Translations under genes and position numbers: made by a program
Source of the DNA: a virus
Length of the DNA stretch: 22,160 nucleotides
Virus record (IMG/VR): IMGVR_UViG_3300043449_000454
Coordinates: 1 to 22,160 of that record
Strand: one strand, 5' to 3'
Part shown: positions 1 to 5,810 of the stretch, piece after piece
How positions within the stretch are numbered: the stretch's first letter is position 1
Layout of the letters: each line of letters opens with the position of its first letter
The notes under the pieces: generated by a model
The model's input: the letters and a program-made list of their open reading frames with translations, nothing else
What the model was told of the DNA's origin: nothing
Database searches by the model: none

Positions 1-93
1 GATGATGAAGAAGAAGAACACAGTAGCGAATGCGACAATGACTATGATGGTGGCCGATATGACTTTTACACGACACGGGGAGTTACGAAATGA
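1..93 (+). CDS. C-terminal fragment of an acidic hypothetical protein (5' end outside window)
   Basis: The first frame is open from the window edge to a TGA at 91-93 and gives 30 residues with a Glu/Asp-rich stretch (DDEEEEH) and a Tyr/Gly-rich end. There is no start codon, so this is the tail of a gene that begins upstream of the window. The next gene's ATG overlaps this stop as ATGA, the same coupling seen along the rest of this strand, and that is the main reason to call it coding. No family is recognisable from so short a piece. Confidence 0.55.
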   Translation, partial: DDEEEEHSSECDNDYDGGRYDFYTTRGVTK

Positions 94-185
94 GCGCAAC
101 GACAAAAGCCAAAGTTTTTTTATTCACCATATGGCTGACAGCGTTAATCTATATGCTGCTAACAGAAAGGCCCGAATGGTCATGA
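90..185 (+). CDS. Small single-TM protein, 31 aa
   Basis: This very short gene starts at an ATG that overlaps the previous stop (ATGA) and ends in a TGA that overlaps the next ATG in the same way. The product is a mini membrane protein: a few polar and basic residues (MSATTKAK), then a hydrophobic stretch VFLFTIWLTALIYMLL at about residues 9-24, then a short polar tail. A perfect chain of 4-base overlaps on both sides argues for a real gene rather than chance. Function is unknown; small phage membrane peptides of this type can be accessory lysis or superinfection proteins, but nothing here shows that. Confidence 0.55.
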   Translation: MSATTKAKVFLFTIWLTALIYMLLTERPEWS

Positions 186-325
186 TAAAGCCAGCGCAAG
201 CAGCCCCATTGGGCAAGCCACACCGTGTATCATCCGATAGCGCATGGCCTTTACGAAATTCAGAGGGATTGACCTTTGCAGAAGTAAAGCGCCGCAGGGA
301 ACAGGAGCAAAAAAATGAACAATGA
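182..325 (+). CDS. Hypothetical small basic protein, 47 aa
   Basis: The product is 47 residues if started at the ATG at 182, which overlaps the upstream stop as ATGA. An in-frame ATG six bases earlier (176) is possible and sits 5 bases after a GAAAGG sequence, so the start is uncertain by two residues. The frame stays open far upstream, but that part underlies the two preceding genes. The C-terminal half (LTFAEVKRRREQEQKNEQ) is highly charged and predicted helical. The end of the gene supplies the AGGAG ribosome binding site of the next gene. No family recognised. Confidence 0.5.
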   Translation: MIKPAQAAPLGKPHRVSSDSAWPLRNSEGLTFAEVKRRREQEQKNEQ

Positions 326-497
326 TGACGATATGATAATCCGCAAAGCCGCACGGGAAATTTGTGCCGCGCAAGCCGCGAAGAGTGATACCCCAGGTAG
401 GACGCTGTATAGGTCTGGCGCTTGGGATGACACAGTATGGATGCGTCTGGTCGAGCAAGGCATCCGCAAGGGCATCGAGATTGGGAGGTCGCTGTGA
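315..497 (+). CDS. Hypothetical protein, 60 aa
   Basis: The ATG at 315 has a good AGGAG Shine-Dalgarno at 304-308 with 6-base spacing, inside the end of the preceding gene. The 60-residue product has an acidic start (MNNDDD), a small Ala/Lys-rich helix and a Trp-containing segment (SGAWDDTVWMRLVEQGIRKGIEIG) that looks like a short folded helical unit. The stop overlaps the next gene's GTG start (GTGA). No family is recognised; position suggests an accessory protein from a non-structural phage operon. Confidence 0.6.
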   Translation: MNNDDDMIIRKAAREICAAQAAKSDTPGRTLYRSGAWDDTVWMRLVEQGIRKGIEIGRSL

Positions 498-1015
498 ACG
501 ACGATAACAGCATCACAACCCATGCTGATATGAAATTAAGCATTAGGCCAGCCGCGCCGCCACCTCCCATCATTTCCATTATGGCAAATGATTATCGTCC
601 GTTGCTAACCATCCACCCAGACGGCACAGTGACAGGTGAGATTGAAAATGCGTCCGAAGCTGCGCGTGTATTTGTTGACCACATCCGCAAGTATATTGGG
701 GAACCCCAGACCGATGCGCGGGTAGCCGACCTGTTATTCAAGTTGGATGTAGCAGCCACGACATTCGAGAAGGTGACGACATCCGAGCATCGGGAGGCTG
801 TGTTTAATGCTGAACATGCGAAAATGCTGCGCGACACAATCAAAGCCCTCCGCCAACCCCAGACCGATGCGCTCAAGATGGCGCGGGAGATACCAGCCGC
901 TGCGTTAGATGCGCTTCGGAATGGACAAAAGCAAATTGACGCGGATGGAGAAATGGTGGGCGTATCGCGTCAAGCACTTGATGAAGTCCTCGCAGCACTA
1001 AAGGAAAGCAAATGA
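494..1015 (+). CDS. Hypothetical phage protein, 173 aa
   Basis: I take the GTG at 494 as start: it has GGGAGG at 483-488 with 5-base spacing and overlaps the previous stop. The frame runs open further upstream to 437 but has no ribosome site there. The product has a proline-rich N-terminal segment (about residues 20-30), a compact region (YRPLLTIHPDGTVTGEIENASEA) and long amphipathic helices to the C-terminus, ending ALKESK. The DNA contains an exact 18-base in-frame direct repeat at 702-719 and 855-872, so the motif PQTDA occurs twice. It looks soluble, with no signal peptide or TM. No function can be assigned. Confidence 0.7.
   Translation: MNDDNSITTHADMKLSIRPAAPPPPIISIMANDYRPLLTIHPDGTVTGEIENASEAARVFVDHIRKYIGEPQTDARVADLLFKLDVAATTFEKVTTSEHREAVFNAEHAKMLRDTIKALRQPQTDALKMAREIPAAALDALRNGQKQIDADGEMVGVSRQALDEVLAALKESK
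702..872 (+). repeat. Pair of 18-bp in-frame direct repeats
   Basis: AACCCCAGACCGATGCGC occurs at 702-719 and exactly again at 855-872, 153 bases (51 codons) apart and in the same reading frame of the 173-residue gene. Both copies encode the PQTDA motif. An exact match of this length inside one short gene is unlikely by chance. It could reflect an internal duplication whose other parts have diverged. Confidence 0.8.
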
Positions 1016-1083
1016 CAGACACTAAATGGGCTGAAGAAATAGCCGACGCAATCATTGAGAAGTACAAAGAGGAGCAAATGTAA
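1012..1083 (+). CDS. Hypothetical micro-protein, 23 aa
   Basis: The ATG at 1012 overlaps the stop of the previous gene (ATGA) and is preceded by AAAGGAAAGC, a typical Shine-Dalgarno for this operon. The frame gives 23 residues (start MTDTKWAEEIADAIIEKYKE), a predicted amphipathic acidic helix, and stops at TAA 1081-1083, overlapping the next ATG by one base (TAATG). It could be a genuine micro-protein, or a translated spacer that couples ribosomes into the synthetase-like gene, since its 3' end carries the AGAGGAG site for that gene. Confidence 0.5.
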   Translation: MTDTKWAEEIADAIIEKYKEEQM

Positions 1084-1808
1084 TGTCTGAGGCACTATTC
1101 AAGCTAGGCGGGCTTCGCTTTTGGCATGAAAGCGAAATCGAACTGCGCGAGGCCTTCCAAGCCCGCGTTGCCAATGTCATCAAGCGGAAGCTGCTGGACA
1201 TTAACCCCGCATGGCGGTTCGCTCGCTGCGAAGGCCCAATCCTGCACCCGCGTTCGCAAATCAGCGCAGCATATGACGACAGCGATATTTTCGTGACCAA
1301 CGATATTCGCGGCGGCGAAGCGCTGTGCCTGCGGGCTGAAACTACGCCCAGCAGCTATGCTTATGCGCGCTGGCTTGGTGGGAAGTTACCCCTGTGCGTT
1401 TGGCAGACCGGAATTAGTTCGCGCCGAGAGGCGAATGACGGGGCGTCAGCCAGTAAGCTGCGGTTCAATTCATTCTGGCAGATGGAGTTCCAGTGCATCT
1501 ATCGCGCCGATACGAAGGCTGATTATCGCGCTACACTGATGCCAGCGGTTGTGCGGGAAATCGAGCGCTTCACGATGAGCATGGTCCGAATTGTCCCCAG
1601 CGACCGCCTGCCCAGCTACAGCGAAAGCACTCTGGACATCGAGGCGCTCCATAACGGGTTTTGGCGCGAAATGGCGTCCTGCTCTATCCGCAACGATTAC
1701 AGTGACGAAACGCGGGTGTGTGAAATCGCGATTGGTCTTGACCGCGTTGCCACCCTTGCAAACCAAGATTACGCCGCCCGCGCCACACTACAGGAGCAAA
1801 GCAAATGA
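1083..1808 (+). CDS. Class II aminoacyl-tRNA synthetase-like catalytic core protein
   Basis: The 241-residue product carries the landmarks of a class II synthetase catalytic domain. A motif-1-like helix and strand with conserved proline lies at about 33-56 (INPAWRFARCEGPILHP). The segment LRAETTPSSYAYARWL (83-98) matches the 'LRPET' region of Gly/Thr/His/Pro enzymes. A motif-2-like loop QTGISSRREAN...LRFNSFWQMEFQ spans 108-137, and a motif-3-like EIAIGLDRVATL (214-225, Arg221) closes the fold. It most resembles the class IIa group including GlyRS. Full-length enzymes are much longer; here both an editing domain and an anticodon-binding domain are absent. By family knowledge such cores activate an amino acid with ATP, but the acceptor (tRNA, carrier protein, protein or metabolite) is unknown. 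It sits mid-operon, coupled on both sides (TAATG, ATGA), with AGAGGAG upstream. Confidence 0.8.
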   Translation: MSEALFKLGGLRFWHESEIELREAFQARVANVIKRKLLDINPAWRFARCEGPILHPRSQISAAYDDSDIFVTNDIRGGEALCLRAETTPSSYAYARWLGGKLPLCVWQTGISSRREANDGASASKLRFNSFWQMEFQCIYRADTKADYRATLMPAVVREIERFTMSMVRIVPSDRLPSYSESTLDIEALHNGFWREMASCSIRNDYSDETRVCEIAIGLDRVATLANQDYAARATLQEQSK

Positions 1809-2008
1809 CCGACCCCCTATCCAGATGGCAAAAGGGATTCAACTCAGGCGTCGAAGCTGCCGCATCCGCCTTAGAAGTTGACGCGAAGAAATGTGACTGC
1901 GCTGCACGGAAATCACGCGATTGCGCTTGCGGGGTGTGGTATGATTACAAGACCATTACATCAGCGAGGGCTATTGAGATTGTTCGCGCATTAAAGGATA
2001 GCAAATGA
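1805..2008 (+). CDS. Small cysteine-rich protein, 67 aa
   Basis: The ATG overlaps the stop of the synthetase-like gene (ATGA) and follows AGGAGCAAAGCAA. The 67-residue product has an N-terminal helix (SRWQKGFNSGVEAAASALEVDAKK), then a cluster CDCAARKSRDCACG at about 30-43 giving C-x-C-x7-C-x-C, which could bind one zinc, and a C-terminal helix ending ALKDSK. Many small phage proteins share a 'W..Gf..G...A' helix followed by cysteines, but no function is established. Tight coupling to the synthetase-like gene makes joint expression certain, joint function only possible. Confidence 0.65.
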   Translation: MTDPLSRWQKGFNSGVEAAASALEVDAKKCDCAARKSRDCACGVWYDYKTITSARAIEIVRALKDSK

Positions 2009-2133
2009 CCGCCGATAACTGGCTTTTTTTATTGGTCATATCAATCTGGTTATTGACCGCATACCTAATTGCAACCGCGCCTGACATTACAGAGCAAGAG
2101 CGCAAGGAAATGGAAGAAGAATGGTGGGGGTAA
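2005..2133 (+). CDS. Small single-TM protein, 42 aa, last gene of the plus-strand operon
   Basis: The gene begins at an ATG overlapping the previous stop (ATGA), with AAAGGATAGC upstream, and stops at TAA 2131-2133. The product has a short polar N-terminus (MTADN), a hydrophobic segment WLFLLVISIWLLTAYLIA at about residues 6-23, and a highly charged tail (EQERKEMEEEWW). This is an N-out or N-in single-pass micro-protein. It is the last gene before the convergent junction. Function unknown. Confidence 0.6.
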   Translation: MTADNWLFLLVISIWLLTAYLIATAPDITEQERKEMEEEWWG

Positions 2134-2138
2134 AAGAA

Positions 2139-2166
2139 TTGGGCCACTTCCCAACAAGCGGCCCAA
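2139..2166. terminator. Stem-loop at the convergent operon junction
   Basis: TTGGGCC at 2139-2145 and GGCCCAA at 2160-2166 form a perfect 7-bp stem with a 14-base loop, between the last plus-strand stop (2133) and the stop of the last minus-strand gene (2170). On the minus strand the stem is followed by TTCTTTTA, moderately U-rich; on the plus strand the flank is less U-rich. Position between convergent units fits a terminator, stronger for the minus-strand late transcript. Confidence 0.6.
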
Positions 2167-2169
2167 ACT

Positions 2170-2451
2170 TTACCATTTAACCTTATCAGCCCAATATGCA
2201 GCCGACATTTTGCCCTTGGCGATATTGTCAGCATGACGCGCTTTGAACGAAGCCCGACGCGCTTTATCGGCCTTGCTTTCATCTTTGCGTGGCGGTGAAC
2301 CAGATACGCCTTGTTGACCAAAACGAATGGTTTTTACCTTGTCACCAACCTTAGCCACAACAACATGACTTTTGGTCGGGTGGCTTGGTGTGCGCTTGGG
2401 CTTGTTATAGCCTTCCACGCCCACCTTTGCCAGCTTTGGGTCTTTAGCCAT
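2170..2451 (-). CDS. Conserved basic phage protein of unknown function, 93 aa
   Basis: The 93-residue product is very rich in Lys/Arg and ends with a conserved-looking motif (KARRASFKARHADNIAKGKMSAAYWADKVKW), preceded by a short beta region (VVVAKVGDKVKTIRFGQQGV). I recognise this combination from many marine and freshwater phage genomes where it is annotated as a domain of unknown function; the exact family name cannot be confirmed here. The strong positive charge and lack of membrane segments suggest nucleic-acid or cell-wall contact, which is inference. The ATG overlaps the upstream stop by one base (TAATG). It is the last gene of the late operon, just after the lysis genes. Confidence 0.8.
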   Translation of the reverse strand: MAKDPKLAKVGVEGYNKPKRTPSHPTKSHVVVAKVGDKVKTIRFGQQGVSGSPPRKDESKADKARRASFKARHADNIAKGKMSAAYWADKVKW

Positions 2452-2657
2452 TACCCACCGATGATTTGCGATAGGCCAGCAGCAGCGGCAGCGACAAACG
2501 CCAGCGCAGCGGCAACAGTTGCCTTCCAGCCCAGCTTCTTTTCAGATGCATCGACCATAGGCAAAAGATTGCCAGTGGCTTTCTTGATGATGGCTTTTTC
2601 GGCTTCCTTCTTCAAAGCTTTGCCAGCTTCTTTTTGCAGCTTGCTTTTTAAGTCCAT
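2451..2657 (-). CDS. Small membrane protein next to endolysin (holin candidate), 68 aa
   Basis: The frame has two nearby ATGs, at 2663 and 2657. The AGGAG site (complement of 2665-2669) lies only 1 base from the first but 7 bases from the second, so 2657 is chosen. The product has a Lys-rich amphipathic N-terminal half (MDLKSKLQKEAGKALKKEAEK) and one hydrophobic segment near the C-terminus (WKATVAAALAFVAAAAAGLSQIIGG, about residues 44-68). The Shine-Dalgarno overlaps the endolysin stop codon (TAG of TAGGAG), so the two are coupled. One TM, small size and location next to the endolysin fit a class III-type holin, or an assembly-associated membrane peptide; there is no sequence proof. Confidence 0.7.
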   Translation of the reverse strand: MDLKSKLQKEAGKALKKEAEKAIIKKATGNLLPMVDASEKKLGWKATVAAALAFVAAAAAGLSQIIGG

Positions 2658-2667
2658 GTTCATTCTC

Positions 2668-3279
2668 CTATAACCAAGTTGCGTATTTCTTGGTCTTCAG
2701 TTTGCGGTCATCAAGGCCATGTGTTCCGCCATTGATGCGCTTTGTAAGGGCAAGGATTGCAGCATCATTGATGCCTTGGTCGCAGATGCCCCACAATTTA
2801 TTGCGGTCAAAGAACCACAGCGCACTTTCGATTGCCAGTTCACCAGCCACAAGGTCAGGGTTGTCCATAATATCAGGGCGATTGATATACTGCGACAACG
2901 CCTTGTAATTGTCGTGGCCTGTCAGTTGCAGAAAGCCACGGCCACGGAATTTCCATCCATCGCCGCTGCTTTCGGGGCCATTACCCATCCGATTGCCATA
3001 AACCTTGTTGGCAATCTTGGCTGGTTGACGCTCATAGGCTTTTGCCAAGGCATCTGTCGGAAAGTATTTCCCGAAAATGCCCCGCAACCCTTTTGCTCCA
3101 TAGTTAAGGTTTTCGCTTGTGGCTTTCCAGTTGCCGCTTTCATGGGCGCACTGCGCGAAGAAATGCGCCGCACGAACCTTGTTTAGCTTATAATGTGCAG
3201 CAGCAGCCTTCAATGTAGCAGGGCCAAAAGCACCATCAGCGGGTATACCGATTTTTTCCTGTAGTTTTATAAGGCTCAT
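2668..3279 (-). CDS. Endolysin, GH19 chitinase-like family
   Basis: The 203-residue enzyme begins with a short peptidoglycan-binding-like repeat (LQEKIGIPADGAFGPATLKA, residues 6-25) followed by a GH19 catalytic domain. The signature FFAQCAHESGNWKATSENLNY spans 40-60, with Glu47 in HESG the expected general acid and Glu56 the expected second acidic residue. The segment GDGWKFRGRGFLQLTGHDNY forms the conserved substrate-binding core. Phage GH19 enzymes cleave the glycan backbone of peptidoglycan. No signal peptide is present, so release needs a holin; several small membrane proteins are adjacent. The ATG at 3279 overlaps the upstream stop (ATGA) with AGGA before it. A longer TTG-initiated reading from 3297 is possible but less likely. 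Confidence 0.93.
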   Translation of the reverse strand: MSLIKLQEKIGIPADGAFGPATLKAAAAHYKLNKVRAAHFFAQCAHESGNWKATSENLNYGAKGLRGIFGKYFPTDALAKAYERQPAKIANKVYGNRMGNGPESSGDGWKFRGRGFLQLTGHDNYKALSQYINRPDIMDNPDLVAGELAIESALWFFDRNKLWGICDQGINDAAILALTKRINGGTHGLDDRKLKTKKYATWL

Positions 3280-3782
3280 TTTCCTGCACTCCGCCAATCT
3301 GGAAAGTCGTTTTCGTCAACCACGCCATCGCCGTTGGCATCATAGCGAAGGTCGCCGCGATACTTTTCCCAAGGTTCAAGTTCGTCATCGTCATCGTCTT
3401 CTGGTTCATCAATAAACACAGTTGCCGCAGGGTCATCATAACTTGGCGCTGGTGCAACCATGTCAGGTGTAAGTGGCAGCGGGTCTGGTTGTGGCGCTAC
3501 AGGGGCCAGAGGCTCCGGCTCTGGGTCGTTGCGGTCTTCAGGTGGTGGTGGAACCAACTCGCCCTTCATGCCCATCAGCGTGGCGTATGAGCCAGCCACA
3601 GCACCAACAACCGAAGTCATAACGTATGACAGCAAGCCAAATACGTCTTTGTTGTCGATAACCTCATTTGATACGAACAGCCCGACAATCATCGCGCAAG
3701 TGATGGCAACAATGACAAACGCCATCGTCTTTGCAGCCATCAGCAACGCTTTAATCCGTGCCTCTAATAATTTATCTTCCAT
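3276..3782 (-). CDS. Two-TM protein with Pro-rich linker and EF-hand/dockerin-like C-terminus
   Basis: The 168-residue product has two hydrophobic segments at about 19-38 (MAFVIVAITCAMIVGLFV) and 47-72 (VFGLLSYVMTSVVGAVAGSYATLM). A Pro/Glu/Asp-rich linker follows (about 75-135, including a run of five Asp), then a C-terminal acidic loop DANGDGVVDEND at 148-159. That loop has acidic or Asn residues at positions 1, 3, 5, 9 and 12 of a calcium-binding EF-hand, and is close to half a dockerin repeat. Directly upstream of and overlapping the endolysin, it could be the holin or an anchor that presents a calcium-responsive tail; this is inference. GGAATAAGG precedes the ATG, 2 bases after the neighbouring stop. 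Confidence 0.75.
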   Translation of the reverse strand: MEDKLLEARIKALLMAAKTMAFVIVAITCAMIVGLFVSNEVIDNKDVFGLLSYVMTSVVGAVAGSYATLMGMKGELVPPPPEDRNDPEPEPLAPVAPQPDPLPLTPDMVAPAPSYDDPAATVFIDEPEDDDDDELEPWEKYRGDLRYDANGDGVVDENDFPDWRSAGK

Positions 3783-3784
3783 CC

Positions 3785-4315
3785 TTATTCCTTTCCTGCC
3801 AGCGGGTTTGCCAGCGTCTTTTGGATACGTTCTTTCGTTTCAGCTTCCAGTTCCTTGATACGGCGCTGTTGCTCTTGGTCTTGTTGACGCAATTGGTCAA
3901 TTACCGCCCGTTGCATCGCCATATTCTGTGCATCGCTACTGCGAACGCTACTGCTTACAGCGTCAACAGTCTGGCGTGTTGCACCAACGCTGCTTGATAT
4001 GCTGCCAGTTAGATAGTTCAGCGCTTCGCTGTTCCCCTTGGTTAAACGCTCAACGCTTGTGACGCGCTCATCAAGAACGGAAATGCGCCCTTCAATGCCA
4101 GACAGGTCGGGCGGCACATAAGCGGCGGTCACTTCCTGCATGGTTAGGAATTGCTGATACACTTGGAAACCAGCCCACAGGCCACCAAGGATTGTCGAAA
4201 AAGCCGCAAAGATAATAGCAATCTTGCCGCTGCTTAGGCCACCGATGTTAAAGCTAAAGCCGCTTTCGTCAAAGGATACCTTGGGTTCGTCTTTTTCTTC
4301 ATTTGTATTGGGCAT
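3785..4315 (-). CDS. One-TM protein with long coiled coil (spanin/holin-module candidate)
   Basis: I choose the ATG at 4315 (176 residues) because GGGAG lies 8 bases upstream; an ATG at 4342 has no visible site. Both overlap the end of the NIDO-like gene. The product has a cytoplasmic-looking acidic N-terminus, a TM helix at about 31-53 (IAIIFAAFSTILGGLWAGFQVYQ), then a long helical region with coiled-coil heptads: RISVLDERVTSVERL and, near the end, IDQLRQQDQEQQRRIKELEAETKERIQKTL. A single TM followed by a periplasmic coiled coil resembles an inner-membrane spanin, but no outer-membrane lipoprotein partner with a lipobox is visible. Role in lysis or envelope remodelling is inference. Confidence 0.72.
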   Translation of the reverse strand: MPNTNEEKDEPKVSFDESGFSFNIGGLSSGKIAIIFAAFSTILGGLWAGFQVYQQFLTMQEVTAAYVPPDLSGIEGRISVLDERVTSVERLTKGNSEALNYLTGSISSSVGATRQTVDAVSSSVRSSDAQNMAMQRAVIDQLRQQDQEQQRRIKELEAETKERIQKTLANPLAGKE

Positions 4316-5810
4316 CAACAATCTCCCGCCATTTGGCGTCATTAGTTTGGTTCATCCGATACATTTCAAAGTCAGCGTCACGCAGCCTTCTGTTGCGGTA
4401 TATATCACGCACAGCGTAAAAGTCAGCCCTGTCAGATAATCCCGCTTGTCGGTAAGCGTTAAATGCAGGAACAGAACCCATTTCGGCAATCGTATCTGAT
4501 TGCCCTTCTGCCATTTCATTGTTTGATTGGTCTGCCGATGCAGTAGGCGCGGTAACAACGGGGCGACTTCCCATGCTGTTCAGCACTTCAAAATTGCTTG
4601 TGACAGACATAGGACTGCTAAATGAAACGGCGGCATCAACGCCAGAACCAGAACCACTTGCGGCGTTGCTGATAGATGCGCTTGCCGAAGCTTCAAACCT
4701 GACTTGCACGGATGCCACATTTTGAACGCCACCAGCGCTGTCCTCGAACGTCGCTGAAGCTTGTTGCGACATATCTGGCTCTAAGCCACCAGTTGCCAAA
4801 TCTTGCGCCTGTGGAGCGTTTTCTGGGCCTGTGGCGGCAAGTGCAGCTACTTGGTCGGGCGATAGTCGTTCTGCTTCGGTTTTTTCGGCCACGGCAGCAC
4901 GTTCAACGGCAACTTCAACCGCTGCCTCAACCGCAGCTTCGACAGATGCGTTTGCCGTTTCCAATGCCTGTTGCGCCACTTCAAGCACCTGTGCGATGTC
5001 TTCGACATTTTCGATGCTATCGACCATTTGCGTTTCTTCTATCGCCTCTTGCTCGACCGAAGCCACGGCAGCTTCTAATGCGCTTTCCGTTGGGTCAGGT
5101 GCGCCGACATCAATAGCAATGGATGCTGGTGGGCAGGATGGGTGCAGCGGCGTTGCATTGCAATCAATCACAACTTCATCAGGGATTGGCGAACCATAGG
5201 TCAACAGGCCCGATTGGTTTTGCAAGAATTGCGGATTGCGCCCGTAAAAAAGCGGCACGTTGTCATCCGCTTCTGGGCCAGTAATGCCAGCCGTAAAGTC
5301 GCGCCAGCCAGAGGCAGTCAAAGAACCATAGTTAAATTGAATATTGCCGTTGCTGAACAGCCCGATTTCAAACGTATTTAGGTTGTTCGTGCCATATTCC
5401 TGCACGTTATACCAACCGAACAAGGCTGAACCATCGCTTAGGCGATAGTAAGGGTTGCCAGTGAAGCTGATAAGGTCTGACCAGTATGCGTAAATCGTGT
5501 TGCGCTGCGCTTGTTCAATAGGCTGGCCATTGCAGCATAAATGGTTGCCGCTTTGAAAGGACACAAAGCCATTGCTCGATACCCAAACATCGGTGAAGGT
5601 CTGGCCCCAATATTCAAATTCAAAACCAAGGTTGATGCGCCGTGTGCTATCGTCGCCAAGGTTTAAGGGCGTCATCGTCGTGGGAGCGCCGATTATTTGC
5701 GGCGTCAGCAAGGTTGGGTCGTATGTTTGGGCAGACGCAGATGCGCTTACCAGCAATGCAGCCGATAAAGATATGATGCGCTTATTCAGCGTCAGGGCGG
5801 CGGTCAGCAT
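4299..5810 (-). CDS. Secreted NIDO-like domain protein with Ala/Glu helical region, 503 aa
   Basis: The ATG at 5810 begins a clear signal peptide: MLTAALTLNKR, hydrophobic core IISLSAALLV, then SASASA with probable cleavage before QTYDP (about residue 27/28). The frame extends upstream to 5930 inside the neighbouring gene, but that part has no signal peptide or ribosome site. The mature N-terminal ~200 residues resemble a nidogen-like (NIDO) extracellular domain: GFEFEYWGQTFTDVWVSSNG, then NTIYAYWSDL, and a repeated beta pattern ending FTAGITG. A helical Ala/Glu/Val-rich stretch follows (about 240-335), then a Ser/Ala/Gly-rich linker and a charged C-terminal domain (YRQAGLSDRADFYAVRDIYR). It is probably exported to the periplasm or surface. 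An exported adhesin-type protein in a phage late operon is unusual. Confidence 0.78.
   Translation of the reverse strand: MLTAALTLNKRIISLSAALLVSASASAQTYDPTLLTPQIIGAPTTMTPLNLGDDSTRRINLGFEFEYWGQTFTDVWVSSNGFVSFQSGNHLCCNGQPIEQAQRNTIYAYWSDLISFTGNPYYRLSDGSALFGWYNVQEYGTNNLNTFEIGLFSNGNIQFNYGSLTASGWRDFTAGITGPEADDNVPLFYGRNPQFLQNQSGLLTYGSPIPDEVVIDCNATPLHPSCPPASIAIDVGAPDPTESALEAAVASVEQEAIEETQMVDSIENVEDIAQVLEVAQQALETANASVEAAVEAAVEVAVERAAVAEKTEAERLSPDQVAALAATGPENAPQAQDLATGGLEPDMSQQASATFEDSAGGVQNVASVQVRFEASASASISNAASGSGSGVDAAVSFSSPMSVTSNFEVLNSMGSRPVVTAPTASADQSNNEMAEGQSDTIAEMGSVPAFNAYRQAGLSDRADFYAVRDIYRNRRLRDADFEMYRMNQTNDAKWREIVDAQYK

Noticed and set aside
124-579. Minus-strand frame of 151 codons over the small plus-strand genes
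   Set aside because: The plus-strand genes are linked by ATGA overlaps and good ribosome sites; the minus frame has neither, and its composition (many Cys, Arg, Ser) is typical of a shadow.
2719-3186. Plus-strand frame of 155 codons opposite the endolysin
   Set aside because: The opposite strand encodes a clear GH19 endolysin; this frame has no features of its own.
3280-3297. TTG start six codons upstream of the endolysin ATG
   Set aside because: The ATG at 3279 overlaps the previous stop in the ATGA manner used by this operon, and the N-terminal domain is complete without the extra residues.
3785-4315. Definite assignment as inner-membrane spanin
   Set aside because: One TM plus coiled coil fits, but there is no partner lipoprotein with a lipobox and the protein is longer than most spanins; kept as a candidate only.
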